Shown piece after piece: positions 1 to 9,497 of a DNA stretch of 64,000 nt. The notes beneath the pieces are model-generated. The model ran no database searches. It had not been told where the DNA came from and was given only the letters and a program-made list of their open reading frames with translations. Made by a program: the position numbers and the translations under genes. Where the stretch lies: positions 88,080-152,079 of the forward strand of contig NZ_AJLN01000145.1 of the NCBI RefSeq assembly GCF_000317285.1, written 5' to 3'. The first letter of the stretch is position 1. Each line of letters begins with the position of its first letter. This DNA comes from Chlorogloeopsis fritschii PCC 6912 (GTDB lineage Bacteria > Cyanobacteriota > Cyanobacteriia > Cyanobacteriales > Nostocaceae).

Positions 1-38
1 TTGGTATGTATTTCTAATTACAAAAAATCTATAAGTTT

Positions 39-716
39 TTAAACAAGAGTATCAGGATCTACACCAAGCGATCGCAACCTTTCTGCCATCACTTGTGCGC
101 GTTTTTCGGCTTGTTGAGTACGTTCTTCTGGTGTAAGTAAACGTTGTCCTTGCTCGTTATACCAATACAGCCACTCTCGCGTAATACCTTGATATGTTCC
201 CTGTTCCATACCAATTGCCAAACCTACCTCCGGTAACCAAATAGGGTTTCCTAATAAGGATTGGTATTCATTGTTGACTAACTTATAGACTTCTAAGCGG
301 GGCTTACGGCTACGCATGGGGTTATAAACGACGTAGTACAATGCCCCCAGCATTGCGTACTGTTCTTTTTTACTCGTATATTCTCCGCGATAAGTCTGGG
401 ATACAACTTCCAGCACTAGTATGGGAACTTGCTTTTCTTCCCAGAGGACATAACTGCGGCGGAGATTTTCATCAAAATATCGTTCTACTCCCAAACTCAA
501 AAATCCATCAGGTACTATCGGAGGTTGATTTGGGTCATAGTAAATACCCATATCAACCCCAAAAAACCAATCCATCCGGTCTGCCCAGGCCATTGCCAGC
601 ACAGCTTTAAGTAAAGTGGGAATTAAATCTTGCAATTCGTTATCCACTGGAATATCGTCAGAGTCGGGCAGTTCCTCTGAGGAAGGTAGGCAGGCTAGTG
701 GATCGTACTCTAGCAT
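39..716 (-). CDS. Uma2 family endonuclease-like protein (DUF820)
   Basis: 225 aa protein of the Uma2/DUF820 family, a PD-(D/E)XK nuclease-fold group that is greatly expanded in cyanobacteria and whose cellular role is unknown. The fold's signature is visible: a PDGFLSLGVE stretch (about residues 69-78) followed by an LVLEVVSQTYRGEY segment (about 101-114) with the acidic residues of the active site, then a YYVVYNP strand. The C-terminal 40 residues are charged and probably helical (TPEERTQQAEKRAQ), as is common in this family. The start is an ATG and the gene is complete. The gene after it on the other side of a terminator is ftsH, and there is no evidence of a functional link. Family assignment is confident; nuclease activity is inferred. 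Confidence 0.88.
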   Translation of the reverse strand: MLEYDPLACLPSSEELPDSDDIPVDNELQDLIPTLLKAVLAMAWADRMDWFFGVDMGIYYDPNQPPIVPDGFLSLGVERYFDENLRRSYVLWEEKQVPILVLEVVSQTYRGEYTSKKEQYAMLGALYYVVYNPMRSRKPRLEVYKLVNNEYQSLLGNPIWLPEVGLAIGMEQGTYQGITREWLYWYNEQGQRLLTPEERTQQAEKRAQVMAERLRSLGVDPDTLV

Positions 717-790
717 GGTGAGTTTGGCGATTGTCTGAAAATCAGAATTTCCTTAATTTTAACTAGATTGGATCTTTTGCCCCTGCGTGC

Positions 791-833
791 AAAAAAAATC
801 AGAACAATCTTGAAAAATCCAAGAATTGTCCTG
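791..833 (-). terminator. Rho-independent terminator of ftsH
   Basis: Read on the minus strand, an imperfect 13-14 bp hairpin (CAGGACAATTCTTG against CAAGATTGTTCTG, one bulge, 7-nt loop) is followed by ATTTTTTTT. It sits just downstream of the ftsH stop codon, so it is a classical intrinsic terminator for that gene. Confidence 0.85.
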
Positions 834-854
834 ACTTTTAAGAATTATGATTAA

Positions 855-2699
855 TTACGCAAATGCCGCAGTCTTCACATCATTATTTCCCAGCAGTTCT
901 TGCAACTCCTCGGCATCCACGGTTTCCTTTTCAACCAGCATTTCTGCGAGTTGATCGAGAACGTGACGGTTATCTGTCAAGACTTGTTTAGCACGTTTGT
1001 AAGCTGCATCTACTAATTTGCGGACTTCTTCGTCAATAGCAGCAGCTGTTTCCTCAGAGAAATCGCGCTCTGACATGATATCGCGACCGAGGAACATATT
1101 GCCTTGCTGACGACCGAGGGCAACAGGGCCTAAGGTTTCACTCATGCCAAATCGCGTTACCATCTGTCTGGCAACACGGGCTACTTGTTGTAAGTCGTTA
1201 GAAGCACCAGTAGTTACTTCTTCTTCACCAAAGATTAATTCTTCAGCGATGCGACCGCCCAATGCTACTGCCATCTGGTTTTCGAGATAAGAGCGGCTGT
1301 ACAAACCACTATCCATCCGGTCTTCGCTAGGAGTAAACCAAGTTAAACCACCAGCACGACCGCGAGGAATAATGCTAATTTTTTGTACTGGGTCATAGTC
1401 TGGCATCAGCGCACCAACTAAAGCGTGACCAGCTTCGTGATATGCTACTAGCTGCTTGCGCTTTTCGCTCATGACTCGGTCTTTCTTCTCCGGGCCAGCT
1501 AAGACGCGATCGATGGCGTCGTTGATTTCGTCCATCGAGATTTCGGTTAAATTCCGGCGTGCTGCCAGAATTGCGGCTTCATTGAGCAGGTTAGACAAAT
1601 CAGCACCAGTAAACCCAGGAGTACGGCGAGCGATTCTCTCCAAGTCCACATCCTTGGCTAATGTCTTACCACGGGCGTGAACTTTGAGAATTTCGACACG
1701 TCCAGAGTAGTCAGGGCGATCTACGACTACTTGACGGTCAAAACGACCGGGACGCAACAAAGCAGCATCCAAAACGTCGGGGCGGTTAGTAGCGGCAATA
1801 ATAATGATGCCAGTGTTGCCTTCAAAGCCGTCCATTTCTGTGAGCAACTGGTTGAGGGTTTGTTCCCGCTCATCGTTACCACCACCCAAGCCTGCACCAC
1901 GCTGACGACCTACAGCGTCAATTTCATCGATGAAGACGATGCAAGGAGCATTGGCTTTAGCTTGCTCGAACAAATCGCGGACGCGGGATGCACCCACACC
2001 CACAAACATTTCTACGAACTCAGAACCAGAGATAGAGAAGAAGGGTACACCTGCTTCGCCTGCAACTGCACGAGCTAGCAAGGTTTTACCAGTTCCGGGA
2101 GGGCCAACAAGCAGTACACCTTTGGGGATTTTGGCTCCTACGGCGGTAAAGCGATCGGCGTTTTTCAAAAAGTCTACAACTTCGTTAAGTTCCAACTTGG
2201 CTTGATCGATACCAGCGACATCACCAAAGGTAACTTGGGTTTGTGGCTCCATTTGCACTCTAGCTTTGGACTTACCAAAGTTCATAGCTTGGCTGCCGGG
2301 GCCATTTTGAGCGCGACGCAGTAAGAAAAATAAACCAACCAAAAGTAATACAGGGAAAAATAAGCTGCTAAGTGCCTTAAACCAGAAACCATCGTCGGTT
2401 TGCGGTAAAACACTGATATCAACGTTATTTTTGGTAAGAGTATTGATTAGATCTGGATCGTTAACTAAGGTCACCAGCTTTTTGTTGGGGTCGTACTTGG
2501 GAGTAACAACCGCTGTAGACCGATCGGAACTGAGGCTGACTTTTTCGACTCTGCCTTTTTCAACTTCTTGAATAAATTGACTGTATCGCCATGTTTCTCT
2601 GCTTTGGGGTTGCTTGTCAAAAAAGGCTGTTCCTAAAGCAATGACAACTATAAAAAGCAGCGCGTACAGCCCCGCATTTCTCCATCTTTTATTATTCAC
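855..2699 (-). CDS. ftsH: ATP-dependent zinc metalloprotease FtsH
   Basis: 614 aa membrane-bound AAA+ protease that degrades damaged or misfolded membrane proteins. In cyanobacteria FtsH hexamers act in photosystem II repair, among other roles. The order is canonical: N-terminal membrane helix (about 10-26), short periplasmic/lumenal domain, second helix (about 110-128), Walker A GPPGTGKT (199-206), Walker B with D258-E259, SRH arginines (about 315-321), and the zinc motif HEAGH (421-425). Length matches cyanobacterial FtsH (about 610-630). The start is GTG with an AGGAGG ribosome site 10 nt upstream. A strong terminator follows the gene. Which of the several cyanobacterial FtsH paralogues this is cannot be told without alignment. 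Confidence 0.97.
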   Translation of the reverse strand: MNNKRWRNAGLYALLFIVVIALGTAFFDKQPQSRETWRYSQFIQEVEKGRVEKVSLSSDRSTAVVTPKYDPNKKLVTLVNDPDLINTLTKNNVDISVLPQTDDGFWFKALSSLFFPVLLLVGLFFLLRRAQNGPGSQAMNFGKSKARVQMEPQTQVTFGDVAGIDQAKLELNEVVDFLKNADRFTAVGAKIPKGVLLVGPPGTGKTLLARAVAGEAGVPFFSISGSEFVEMFVGVGASRVRDLFEQAKANAPCIVFIDEIDAVGRQRGAGLGGGNDEREQTLNQLLTEMDGFEGNTGIIIIAATNRPDVLDAALLRPGRFDRQVVVDRPDYSGRVEILKVHARGKTLAKDVDLERIARRTPGFTGADLSNLLNEAAILAARRNLTEISMDEINDAIDRVLAGPEKKDRVMSEKRKQLVAYHEAGHALVGALMPDYDPVQKISIIPRGRAGGLTWFTPSEDRMDSGLYSRSYLENQMAVALGGRIAEELIFGEEEVTTGASNDLQQVARVARQMVTRFGMSETLGPVALGRQQGNMFLGRDIMSERDFSEETAAAIDEEVRKLVDAAYKRAKQVLTDNRHVLDQLAEMLVEKETVDAEELQELLGNNDVKTAAFA

Positions 2700-2752
2700 C
2701 GAGGTCAGTCCTCCTGTACTTTTTTGTGCGAGGGCATTTTTAAGAATTATGT

Positions 2753-2769
2753 TAACTTATTTTAAGTTA
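2753..2769. promoter_or_regulatory. Palindrome upstream of ftsH (possible operator)
   Basis: A perfect 7-3-7 inverted repeat, TAACTTA-TTT-TAAGTTA, lies 54-70 bp upstream of the ftsH GTG start, where its promoter should be. It has no T-tract and is unlikely to be a terminator for ftsH. It could also serve as part of the AT-rich promoter itself; the bound factor is unknown. Confidence 0.4.
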
Positions 2770-2793
2770 TACCAGACTTGACATCTGTAATGC

Positions 2794-3579
2794 TCAGAAA
2801 AACCCCCGCATTTGCTTAAAAATATGATGGTAGGGATTATATTGTAGCTGTCCAGTCGGTTGGATGACAGTGTGGATCGGAACAATTTCAACTACACTGT
2901 TGCTGGTAGCGATCGCTTCAAATCCCTTGACTAAATCTGCTGTCCAAGGTTCTTCTTTCACCTCAATTTGCTTTTGCTGTAACCAGTTCATTAGGTGATG
3001 ACGCATGATTCCTGGCAAAATTCCCACCTTCAGGGGAGGCGTCCACCAACAGCCATCCCGCCAACCCCAAAGATTGCCTGTACTAGTTTCTAGCCAATTT
3101 CCTTGTGCATCGACTAAAATCGCTTCTTCGGCATCTAACTTGACGGCGTTAGTTTTTGCCAACCAAGCACTGAGATAATTTCCTGTTTTGTGACCGGGTA
3201 GAGAGCGATATAATTCCGGTGTTGTTAAACAAGCCCTGACACCATATTTTTGCTTTTCCGTCAAATTATTTGGTAATAATCTCCCAGTTATCCATTCTCG
3301 TCCATCGGGGAAAATGGTGATTCTGAGAACGGGAAAGCGTGTCATGATTAATTTCGCACCTTGACGCAATCGTGCTTCATCTGGTATTGGCCAGCTAAAG
3401 GTTTGTAAGCTAGATTTTAGGCGATCGTAATGTGCTTGCCAGTTAGTTAATCTGTGAGTAAGCGAGTTTTCATATACTCGTAGAGTTGTAAAAACCGTTG
3501 CTCCATAAAGTAACCCCGGATCGTCAATTGCTAATTCCAGGGTTTGAGATTGAATTAATTTGCCGTCGTACCAGTAAAT
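2794..3579 (-). CDS. Class IV aminotransferase (aminodeoxychorismate lyase / branched-chain type), probable ATT start
   Basis: PLP-dependent fold-type IV enzyme, about 261 aa from the start chosen here. Family hallmarks are the N-terminal DDPGLLYGATVFTTLRVY block, EAILVDAQGNWLETSTGNLW in the middle, and GILPGIMRHHL near the C terminus. Members act as 4-amino-4-deoxychorismate lyase (folate synthesis) or as amino-acid transaminases; the sequence does not decide. Start choice: the frame is open back to a TTG at 3699, but the extra 40 residues translate the intergenic GGGGACAAGG-type repeat and are low-complexity Pro/Leu/Ser. No ATG, GTG or TTG lies between that repeat and the conserved domain. 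An ATT at 3577-3579 has a GAGG ribosome site 8 nt upstream and gives IYWYDGKL, the expected N terminus. The repeat-derived start cannot be excluded. Confidence 0.85.
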   Translation of the reverse strand: MYWYDGKLIQSQTLELAIDDPGLLYGATVFTTLRVYENSLTHRLTNWQAHYDRLKSSLQTFSWPIPDEARLRQGAKLIMTRFPVLRITIFPDGREWITGRLLPNNLTEKQKYGVRACLTTPELYRSLPGHKTGNYLSAWLAKTNAVKLDAEEAILVDAQGNWLETSTGNLWGWRDGCWWTPPLKVGILPGIMRHHLMNWLQQKQIEVKEEPWTADLVKGFEAIATSNSVVEIVPIHTVIQPTGQLQYNPYHHIFKQMRGFF

Positions 3580-3599
3580 ATTTGTAACCTCGCTAGGAA

Positions 3600-3745
3600 T
3601 TAGGAGTGGGAAAGGGAGAGAGTAGGAGACAAGGGGACAAGGAGACAGGTGACAGGGAACAGGGGACAGGGGCAGAGGAGAACAACCAGCTACTAACAAC
3701 TAACCACTAACTACTAACAAATGACCAATGACCAATGACTATTTA
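3600..3745. repeat. Dispersed intergenic repeat (GGGGACAAGG / ACTAACTACTAAC / ATGACCAATG types)
   Basis: Low-complexity, purine-rich runs of GGGGACA, GGAGACA and GGGAACA units pass into ACTAACAACTAACC and then ATGACCAATGACC units. The same three blocks recur between many genes in this window (for example 10518-10612, 11928-12003, 13490-13575, 33652-33712, 54185-54400 and 59381-59545). This is an intergenic repeat family, not coding sequence. Confidence 0.85.
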
Positions 3746-3746
3746 C

Positions 3747-4535
3747 TCAATCTTTTTCAGGTAATTTAATTCTAATAGTTCCATCATCATTTTTGATGAT
3801 TTCGCCTCCTAAAGCTTCTATTTCCCTAATCACTCTTTTACGAGCTTTTTCATCTACTTGATTATTTAATACCATTACCCAGGTAGAAATTTGAGCATAT
3901 TTGCTATTAGGTTTTTTATGTAAAAAATCGGCAGTTTTATAAGAAAAATAAGCTATTCTTTTGCTTTCTTCATCTGTGTACTTACTAGCCCAACTTGCTG
4001 CTTCTGTAAAGGATTGCTCGGAGGCTTGGGCATTACCTAAAAATAATAATTCATCAATTCCTTTATAACGCCATACATAATAAGCTCTGTGTGGAACCTT
4101 GGGAGATAAAGACTTTAAACCCTCCTCCATCAATCCTATAGAACGCTCTGGCATAGCAGAATACATAGATGTGCTAATAGAAAGCCCCAAATAAGCCTGT
4201 AAAAATCGCGGGTCGCGTTTCAAAATTACTTCAAAATATTCTGGACTTAGGCTATAACCTGTTTTGGCACGACCTTCTTCATCACCGAAGTATTGTAAGA
4301 AATTTAGATATACCCAATTTGCGATTAAATTATCATAACCAAAACTAGGCGTTTTTTTGAGTATATTGAGCCGAGTTTTTTCTATATTTATCTCTTTTTC
4401 TAGAGTTTCTAAGGAAGCATTTTGTTTAATAGCAATGAAGTGTTGTAGGCGTGGATATTGCAGCAAGCCTACTCCTGAAATACACAGACAGGCAGCCAAA
4501 AATGTACCAACAGCTTGACGAGAAAAAAATAACAT
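3747..4535 (-). CDS. Hypothetical exported or membrane-anchored protein, TPR-like
   Basis: 262 aa. I do not recognise a named family. There is an N-terminal hydrophobic helix (about residues 8-26, FLAACLCISGVGLL) acting as a signal or anchor, then a short charged coiled-coil-like segment (about 40-58). The rest is helical and rich in aromatic residues with alternating helix pairs (YLGLSISTSMYSAMPE, YVWRYKGIDELLFLGN, EQSFTEAASWASKY), which resembles tetratricopeptide solenoids. The C terminus is charged (EIIKNDDGTIRIKLPEKD). It lies about 100 bp downstream of the invertase gene on the same strand and could be the last gene of that unit. A cyanobacterial conserved hypothetical is the safest label. 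Confidence 0.75.
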   Translation of the reverse strand: MLFFSRQAVGTFLAACLCISGVGLLQYPRLQHFIAIKQNASLETLEKEINIEKTRLNILKKTPSFGYDNLIANWVYLNFLQYFGDEEGRAKTGYSLSPEYFEVILKRDPRFLQAYLGLSISTSMYSAMPERSIGLMEEGLKSLSPKVPHRAYYVWRYKGIDELLFLGNAQASEQSFTEAASWASKYTDEESKRIAYFSYKTADFLHKKPNSKYAQISTWVMVLNNQVDEKARKRVIREIEALGGEIIKNDDGTIRIKLPEKD

Positions 4536-4632
4536 CTGCTTGCTTGAAAAATAAAGCTCAGACTACAGTTACATAATTCCCGCAAATGTCACTAAAATAA
4601 CAGTCTTAGTAACGCACCGCATTTGCATATGC

Positions 4633-6009
4633 TTACGCAAAATCACAGCCTAAATTCTGATTATCCTCCTCAAAAGTAATTAAGTCTAAGTAAGCAGGAT
4701 TGGCAATGATTTCCTTTGCGGCTAACAATCCAGCAATGCTCCAAGTTTGGTAGATTCTGGCTTCCTTGCCAATTAAACGGCCATTTTTACCATCGTAGTA
4801 TTCGGGAAATCTATCTCGGATCAAACGGCTTTCGGCAATCTCGATCGCGCGTTGGGCAAGTTCTACTCGACCTGTTTTTTCTGCTGCTGCTGCAAATAAC
4901 CACAGTAAAATTGGCCAGTTGCCTCCATTGTGGTAAGACCAAGGAATATTTTTAGGATCGCATCCTGTGACAATATGCCATTCCATACCTTCTAAGGCAG
5001 GGAAACAAATTTTTAAAGGCATATAACCAATTAAGTCGTGCCAGCGCAACTCAAATAAGTCCATAATGCTTTGGGACTCTTGCTCGCTGGCTAAAGAAAC
5101 TAAGATTGCTAGCAGGTTTCCTAAGGTAAAAAAGCGAAAATCCATTCTTCCGGGGCCTAAATTTCCGACTAGATAGCCTGCATTTTCAGGTAACCACTCG
5201 GTTAACCACATGGGAATAGATTCAGCATAAATATTAAACTTGTTGGCAATTTCTTTACCGAATTCATCACCTTTGTAACGATAGATTTCGCCTAGTCGCT
5301 TTAAATCCAACCAGTAATACTCGCGGATATGGTAATTTAAAGCTCCCATTCGCTGCTTAATTTTATGGGAATAGCTGTGGTTATCTCCATCTGGTAAAAG
5401 TAATTCATCAGCAGTGCGGAGAACGGCATAGAATAACACTTGAATTTCCAGAGGATGCCCGTAAACTCCCAAACGACGATCAATCATAAATGAGCCGTCA
5501 GGAACTAGCATCGTTGGGTACATGGCAAAGCGATGCACCAAACACATATCGAGAATGAGCTTAATTCCTTCCTGGAAGCCTGGTTGATGAGCAAAAGCTA
5601 TGTCACCCGTGGCTTTGACATAGGCTCGCAGGAGAAAAATCCACCATAAACAGGAATCTACTGGAGGAACACGGGCGATCGCATGTTCGCCAAAATCGGC
5701 AGTTAAATATTCTTTGTTCCCATCAAATTCTACTTTGAAACTAGCAGGCATGAGTCCCGGCCCTGGTTGAAAGCAGTCCATCTGCTTTTCATGGCTTTGC
5801 AACAACAGTGTTTCTATTAAAAAATTACGGACAATCTCTGTCTTGCCTTGCATGAGAAACACCAAGGCTGAGGGAACAAAATCGCGGATGAAGCATTGAT
5901 CGTAGTTCAGTGCATCTAAGTGGGGATCTTGTGCTGCGACTGTACCAACTGCTCGTCCTTGATAGTAAATAATAGATTTTTCTAAGAGTTCCCAGGCTTC
6001 CTGCATCAT
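4633..6009 (-). CDS. Alkaline/neutral invertase, glycoside hydrolase family GH100
   Basis: 458 aa cytosolic enzyme that hydrolyses sucrose to glucose and fructose. Cyanobacterial and plant GH100 invertases share the opening arrangement seen here: a [18 protein letters not shown] helix, [15 protein letters not shown] containing the catalytic-region aspartate, and [15 protein letters not shown]. Later conserved blocks include [37 protein letters not shown] and [16 protein letters not shown]. Length fits bacterial members (about 460-490 aa). It starts 5 bp after the stop of the upstream glycosidase fragment on the same strand, so the two are almost certainly co-transcribed, suggesting a shared role in sucrose or compatible-solute turnover. 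An invertase function is confident; intracellular location follows from the absence of a signal peptide. Confidence 0.93.
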   Translation of the reverse strand: MMQEAWELLEKSIIYYQGRAVGTVAAQDPHLDALNYDQCFIRDFVPSALVFLMQGKTEIVRNFLIETLLLQSHEKQMDCFQPGPGLMPASFKVEFDGNKEYLTADFGEHAIARVPPVDSCLWWIFLLRAYVKATGDIAFAHQPGFQEGIKLILDMCLVHRFAMYPTMLVPDGSFMIDRRLGVYGHPLEIQVLFYAVLRTADELLLPDGDNHSYSHKIKQRMGALNYHIREYYWLDLKRLGEIYRYKGDEFGKEIANKFNIYAESIPMWLTEWLPENAGYLVGNLGPGRMDFRFFTLGNLLAILVSLASEQESQSIMDLFELRWHDLIGYMPLKICFPALEGMEWHIVTGCDPKNIPWSYHNGGNWPILLWLFAAAAEKTGRVELAQRAIEIAESRLIRDRFPEYYDGKNGRLIGKEARIYQTWSIAGLLAAKEIIANPAYLDLITFEEDNQNLGCDFA

Positions 6010-6014
6010 GGCTG

Positions 6015-6605
6015 TTATCGGTTTCCAGACAATGAAACTAAATCCGAAGCGATCGCTGGTTGTTCGCGAGCTTGTCTTTGCTTATAATTCTGTCCACAGT
6101 GGTGAATCAAATACGCTACCAATCCTGTCCAACCTGTTTGATGGTTAGCTCCCAATCCTGCACCATTATCGCCATGAAAGTATTCGTAAAACAAAATTAA
6201 ATCGTGCCAGTCTGGATGATTTTGAAATAGAGAATTACCGCCATGAACGGGACGATAATTTACACTATTGCACAAAAAGATGCTCATCAATCTGTGAGAT
6301 AACTCTGTTGCGATTTCGTTTAAATTCATAAATTTTCCAAAGGCAGTGGGACACTCAATTTGAAAGCCATCACCTAGATAGCGATAAAATTTTTGTAATG
6401 ATTCTATGATTAAAAAATTCATGGGAAACCAAACAGGGCCGCGCCAGTTAGAATTTCCACCAAACATTCCACTAGTTGATTCAGCAGGTTCGTAGTCAAC
6501 TCGATGCTGTTGTCCATCTACTTCAAAAATGTAGGGATGTTCAGCATGGAATTTGGAGGCAGAACGGATGCCATAAGGACTTAAAAATTCATATTCATCC
6601 AACAT
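6015..6605 (-). CDS. MGH1/GH63-like glycosidase, C-terminal fragment (frameshifted)
   Basis: 196 aa. It continues the upstream 705 aa ORF: its first residues [15 protein letters not shown] and the following [16 protein letters not shown] block are the normal C-terminal part of a GH63-type (alpha/alpha)6 barrel enzyme. The two ORFs overlap by 11 nt and differ by one nucleotide of frame at a run of seven A (T7 at 6605-6611 on the plus strand). With six A the reading frame runs straight through CTC CAA AAA ATG TTG GAT. It may be a real mutation, a sequencing error, or an expressed product made by transcript slippage or by re-initiation at its own ATG. It cannot form a full catalytic domain alone. 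Confidence 0.85.
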   Translation of the reverse strand: MLDEYEFLSPYGIRSASKFHAEHPYIFEVDGQQHRVDYEPAESTSGMFGGNSNWRGPVWFPMNFLIIESLQKFYRYLGDGFQIECPTAFGKFMNLNEIATELSHRLMSIFLCNSVNYRPVHGGNSLFQNHPDWHDLILFYEYFHGDNGAGLGANHQTGWTGLVAYLIHHCGQNYKQRQAREQPAIASDLVSLSGNR

Positions 6606-8712
6606 TTTTTTGGAGAATTGCTTTCAATTTTTCTGGGCTAACAATAGCAAGTAGTCTTCTTGCTTCACTACCTGGAATTTCTAAACAGGCAATATTTTTT
6701 TGCAGATCGGGACGATTGTTAATAAACCATTCAAAACGTTTTTTAAACCCAGGAAAAGCATTTAAGAGACTCGCTTCTATAGTTTCTGTTGCAAACAAAG
6801 GAACTAGCCCCACCATTGAACGGACTTTGAGGCGCTGACGTTCGCCATGAGGCATATGCAGTACATCATAAAAGAATTGGTCATCATCATCCCAAAGATG
6901 AATATCAGTCTTGCCGATGTGATCCATAGCATCGGCAATATAAAGAAAATGCTCAAAAAATTTGCTGGCGATATCTTCGTAGGTAGGATTAGTTTTTGCT
7001 AGTTCCAAGGCAATGGTTAACATATTCAGGCAATACATTCCCATCCAACTTGTACCGTCAGATTGCTCTAGATAACCGCCTGTCGGTAGTTCGGAACTCC
7101 TATCAAAAATACCAATGTTATCTAATCCTAAAAATCCGCCTTGAAACACATTATCACCATTATTATCTTTGCGATTTACCCACCAAGTAAAATTGAGTAG
7201 TAATTTCTGAAATACTCGTTCAAGAAATTCGCGATCGCTACGGCCATAAAATTCCTGCTCAATCTGATAAACTCGCCACGTTGCCCAGGCATGAACAGGA
7301 GGATTGACATCACTAAAGTGCCACTCATAGGCGGGAATTTGCCCGTTGGGATGTAAATACCATTCTCTTGTTAATCTCGTTAATTGGCGTTTGGCAAAAT
7401 CTGGATCGATCATTGCCAGAGGAATAACATGAAAAGCTAAATCCCAAGCTGCAAACCAGGGAAATTCCCACTTATCGGGCATAGAAAGAATGTCATCATT
7501 ATAAAGATGTGTCCACTCTTGATTGCGGGAGTTATGACGCTGGGGTGCTGGCTGAGTAGGATCGCCTTTGAGCCAGTCTTCCAGAACATAGTGATAATAT
7601 TGCTTTGTCCAAAGTAAACCAGCAAATGCCTGCCGCTGTACATTTTGGGCATCTTCTGAAAAATTACCACCCGAAATATGCTGGTAAAATTCATCTGCTT
7701 CTTGCTGGCGTTTGGAAAAAATAGCATCAAAATCTGTATCAAAAGCTGCTGTTAGATTTGCATTATCAGTTAAACGCAGATGAATAATTGTAGTTTGTTT
7801 AGGAGCAAGAGTTAGTTCGTAATGAGCCGCTGCTTTGGTTCCAACTTGTTCAGAATTTACAGCTTCGATTTGATTGTGAACAATATAATTATTAATTCCA
7901 TCTTTGACATAGAGAGAATTATTTTTTGTGCCAAATAGTCGCTCGTAATTAGTTTCATTTTCAGTAAATAAAAGCGATTTGGGGTTTTGGCAATATAGCC
8001 ATCTATCTCCTAAAGATGGGTGAGATGCTTTGATAATATTTGGAGAATTTTGAGTCAGAGTAGGCTTGGAAGAGTTTTCTTGCCAAGACCAAGTATTGCG
8101 AAACCAAATTGTAGGTAACAAATGGAGATGCTTGGTTTGTGAAGCTCGATTAATAATACTAATTTTGATTAAAATATCTTCGTCTGCTGCCTTAGCATAC
8201 TCAACGAATACATCAAAATATTCATTGTTATCAAAAATATTTGTATCTGCTAACTCAAATTCTGGCTCATGATAGCCCCTTTGCTGATTTTCTTTTACTA
8301 ATTGGGTATAAGGAAATTCTGCTTGGGGATATTTGTAGAGATATTTCATGTAGGCATGGGAAGGAGTATTATCAAGATAAAAATAATATTCTTTGACATC
8401 TTCTCCATGATTACCTTCAGGGCCGCTCAGACCAAATAGCCTTTCTTTTAAAATAGGATCTTTACCATTCCAAAGAGCGATCGCAAAACATAACCGTTGA
8501 TGATTATCACTAATACCAGCAATTCCATCTTCACCCCAACGGTAGGCACGAGAGCGGGCATGATCGTGAGGAAAATAATTCCAGGCGTTACCATCAGAAC
8601 TGTAATCTTCCCGAACAGTTCCCCATTGCCGCTCACTCAAGTAAGAACCCCATCTCCGCCAGTATGCCTTGCGGTTGCGGTCTTCTTCCAGCCTTTTTTG
8701 TTCTGCGGTCAT
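6595..8712 (-). CDS. MGH1/GH63-like glycosidase, N-terminal and central part (frameshifted)
   Basis: 705 aa; together with the next ORF it would make an enzyme of about 900 aa, the usual length of these cyanobacterial glucosidases. Recognisable parts are the N-terminal beta-sandwich ([40 protein letters not shown]) and the start of the (alpha/alpha)6 barrel with [19 protein letters not shown] (about 410-430) and the [11 protein letters not shown] and [15 protein letters not shown] blocks. The family includes GH63 alpha-glucosidases and mannosylglycerate hydrolase-like enzymes; the substrate cannot be read from sequence. No signal peptide, so cytosolic. It heads a probable operon with the GH100 invertase. 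It ends early, at [13 protein letters not shown], because of the A7 frameshift. Confidence 0.88.
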   Translation of the reverse strand: MTAEQKRLEEDRNRKAYWRRWGSYLSERQWGTVREDYSSDGNAWNYFPHDHARSRAYRWGEDGIAGISDNHQRLCFAIALWNGKDPILKERLFGLSGPEGNHGEDVKEYYFYLDNTPSHAYMKYLYKYPQAEFPYTQLVKENQQRGYHEPEFELADTNIFDNNEYFDVFVEYAKAADEDILIKISIINRASQTKHLHLLPTIWFRNTWSWQENSSKPTLTQNSPNIIKASHPSLGDRWLYCQNPKSLLFTENETNYERLFGTKNNSLYVKDGINNYIVHNQIEAVNSEQVGTKAAAHYELTLAPKQTTIIHLRLTDNANLTAAFDTDFDAIFSKRQQEADEFYQHISGGNFSEDAQNVQRQAFAGLLWTKQYYHYVLEDWLKGDPTQPAPQRHNSRNQEWTHLYNDDILSMPDKWEFPWFAAWDLAFHVIPLAMIDPDFAKRQLTRLTREWYLHPNGQIPAYEWHFSDVNPPVHAWATWRVYQIEQEFYGRSDREFLERVFQKLLLNFTWWVNRKDNNGDNVFQGGFLGLDNIGIFDRSSELPTGGYLEQSDGTSWMGMYCLNMLTIALELAKTNPTYEDIASKFFEHFLYIADAMDHIGKTDIHLWDDDDQFFYDVLHMPHGERQRLKVRSMVGLVPLFATETIEASLLNAFPGFKKRFEWFINNRPDLQKNIACLEIPGSEARRLLAIVSPEKLKAILQKNVG

Positions 8713-8758
8713 ATTTTAATTCTCCTATATAACAAGCATTACAACAATTGCGATCGCG

Positions 8759-9382
8759 TTATCGTAAGTTCTGGGGTACGTTCTCAGGAACAACCCATAG
8801 GTAAATGGTTCTGCCTTCCACTCGCACTACTTGCTGTGGCTTCCACTCGCCCATATCGAAGTCATGGGACACAATCCGGGTGCCTGGTTTAAGTTCCTGC
8901 AAAAGCTTAGGTCGAAGTTTGATGTTGATATCGGGTAGTAGATAGAGTGTTACCACCGTTGCATCACCTAAATCAGTTTGGAACAAATCCTGTTGCCGGA
9001 ATTCTACGCGATCGCTTATCCCTGCTTGTTTGGCATTAGCTTGGCTTTTCTGCACCAACTCTGGATTAATCTCTACACCAACGGCACGACGAACATTGTA
9101 TTTCTGCACAGCAGTAATTGGTATTCTGCCGTCACCGCTGCCAAGATCGTAAAGTACGTCATTACTGCTGACTTGTGCCAATTCCAGCATGGCATTCACC
9201 ACTGATTGTGGTGTTGGGACAAAGGGTACATCTGGTTTGCGTTCTTGGGCTTGGGGTGTGGTTGTGGCAGTTGGTGTTTGTGTTTCTGTTTCAAAAGTGC
9301 GCTCTTGGGTACATCCGGCAATTCCCAAGCTGATGATGCTAACACTTGTAGCCAGTCCGAAAAGTATTTTTTGCCACAGCAT
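8759..9382 (-). CDS. SAM-dependent methyltransferase with lipoprotein signal
   Basis: 207 aa. The C-terminal part (about 70-170) is a Rossmann-fold class I methyltransferase: motif I LYDLGSGDGRI (78-87), then AVGVEINPELVQKS and RVEFRQQDLFQTDLGDATVV. The N terminus is a signal peptide with a lipobox IAGC (Cys24) after a hydrophobic stretch, followed by a Thr/Gln-rich linker (about 28-50). That predicts a lipid-anchored exported protein, odd for an enzyme whose cofactor is cytosolic. Either the anchor faces the cytosol, or the domain has lost SAM dependence, or the start is misjudged, although no good internal start was seen. The substrate is unknown. It lies upstream of, and on the same strand as, the glycosidase gene. 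Confidence 0.85.
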   Translation of the reverse strand: MLWQKILFGLATSVSIISLGIAGCTQERTFETETQTPTATTTPQAQERKPDVPFVPTPQSVVNAMLELAQVSSNDVLYDLGSGDGRIPITAVQKYNVRRAVGVEINPELVQKSQANAKQAGISDRVEFRQQDLFQTDLGDATVVTLYLLPDINIKLRPKLLQELKPGTRIVSHDFDMGEWKPQQVVRVEGRTIYLWVVPENVPQNLR

Positions 9383-9497
9383 ATTTTTGTCCTTTTTCCT
9401 TTTGCAAGCTGCAAGCCAGTGGTGTTAACTAGCTCGGCTTGCAATCTTTTAGGAAATGACAGTACACAAATGTTTAAACGAGCAAATTTGCTATTGA

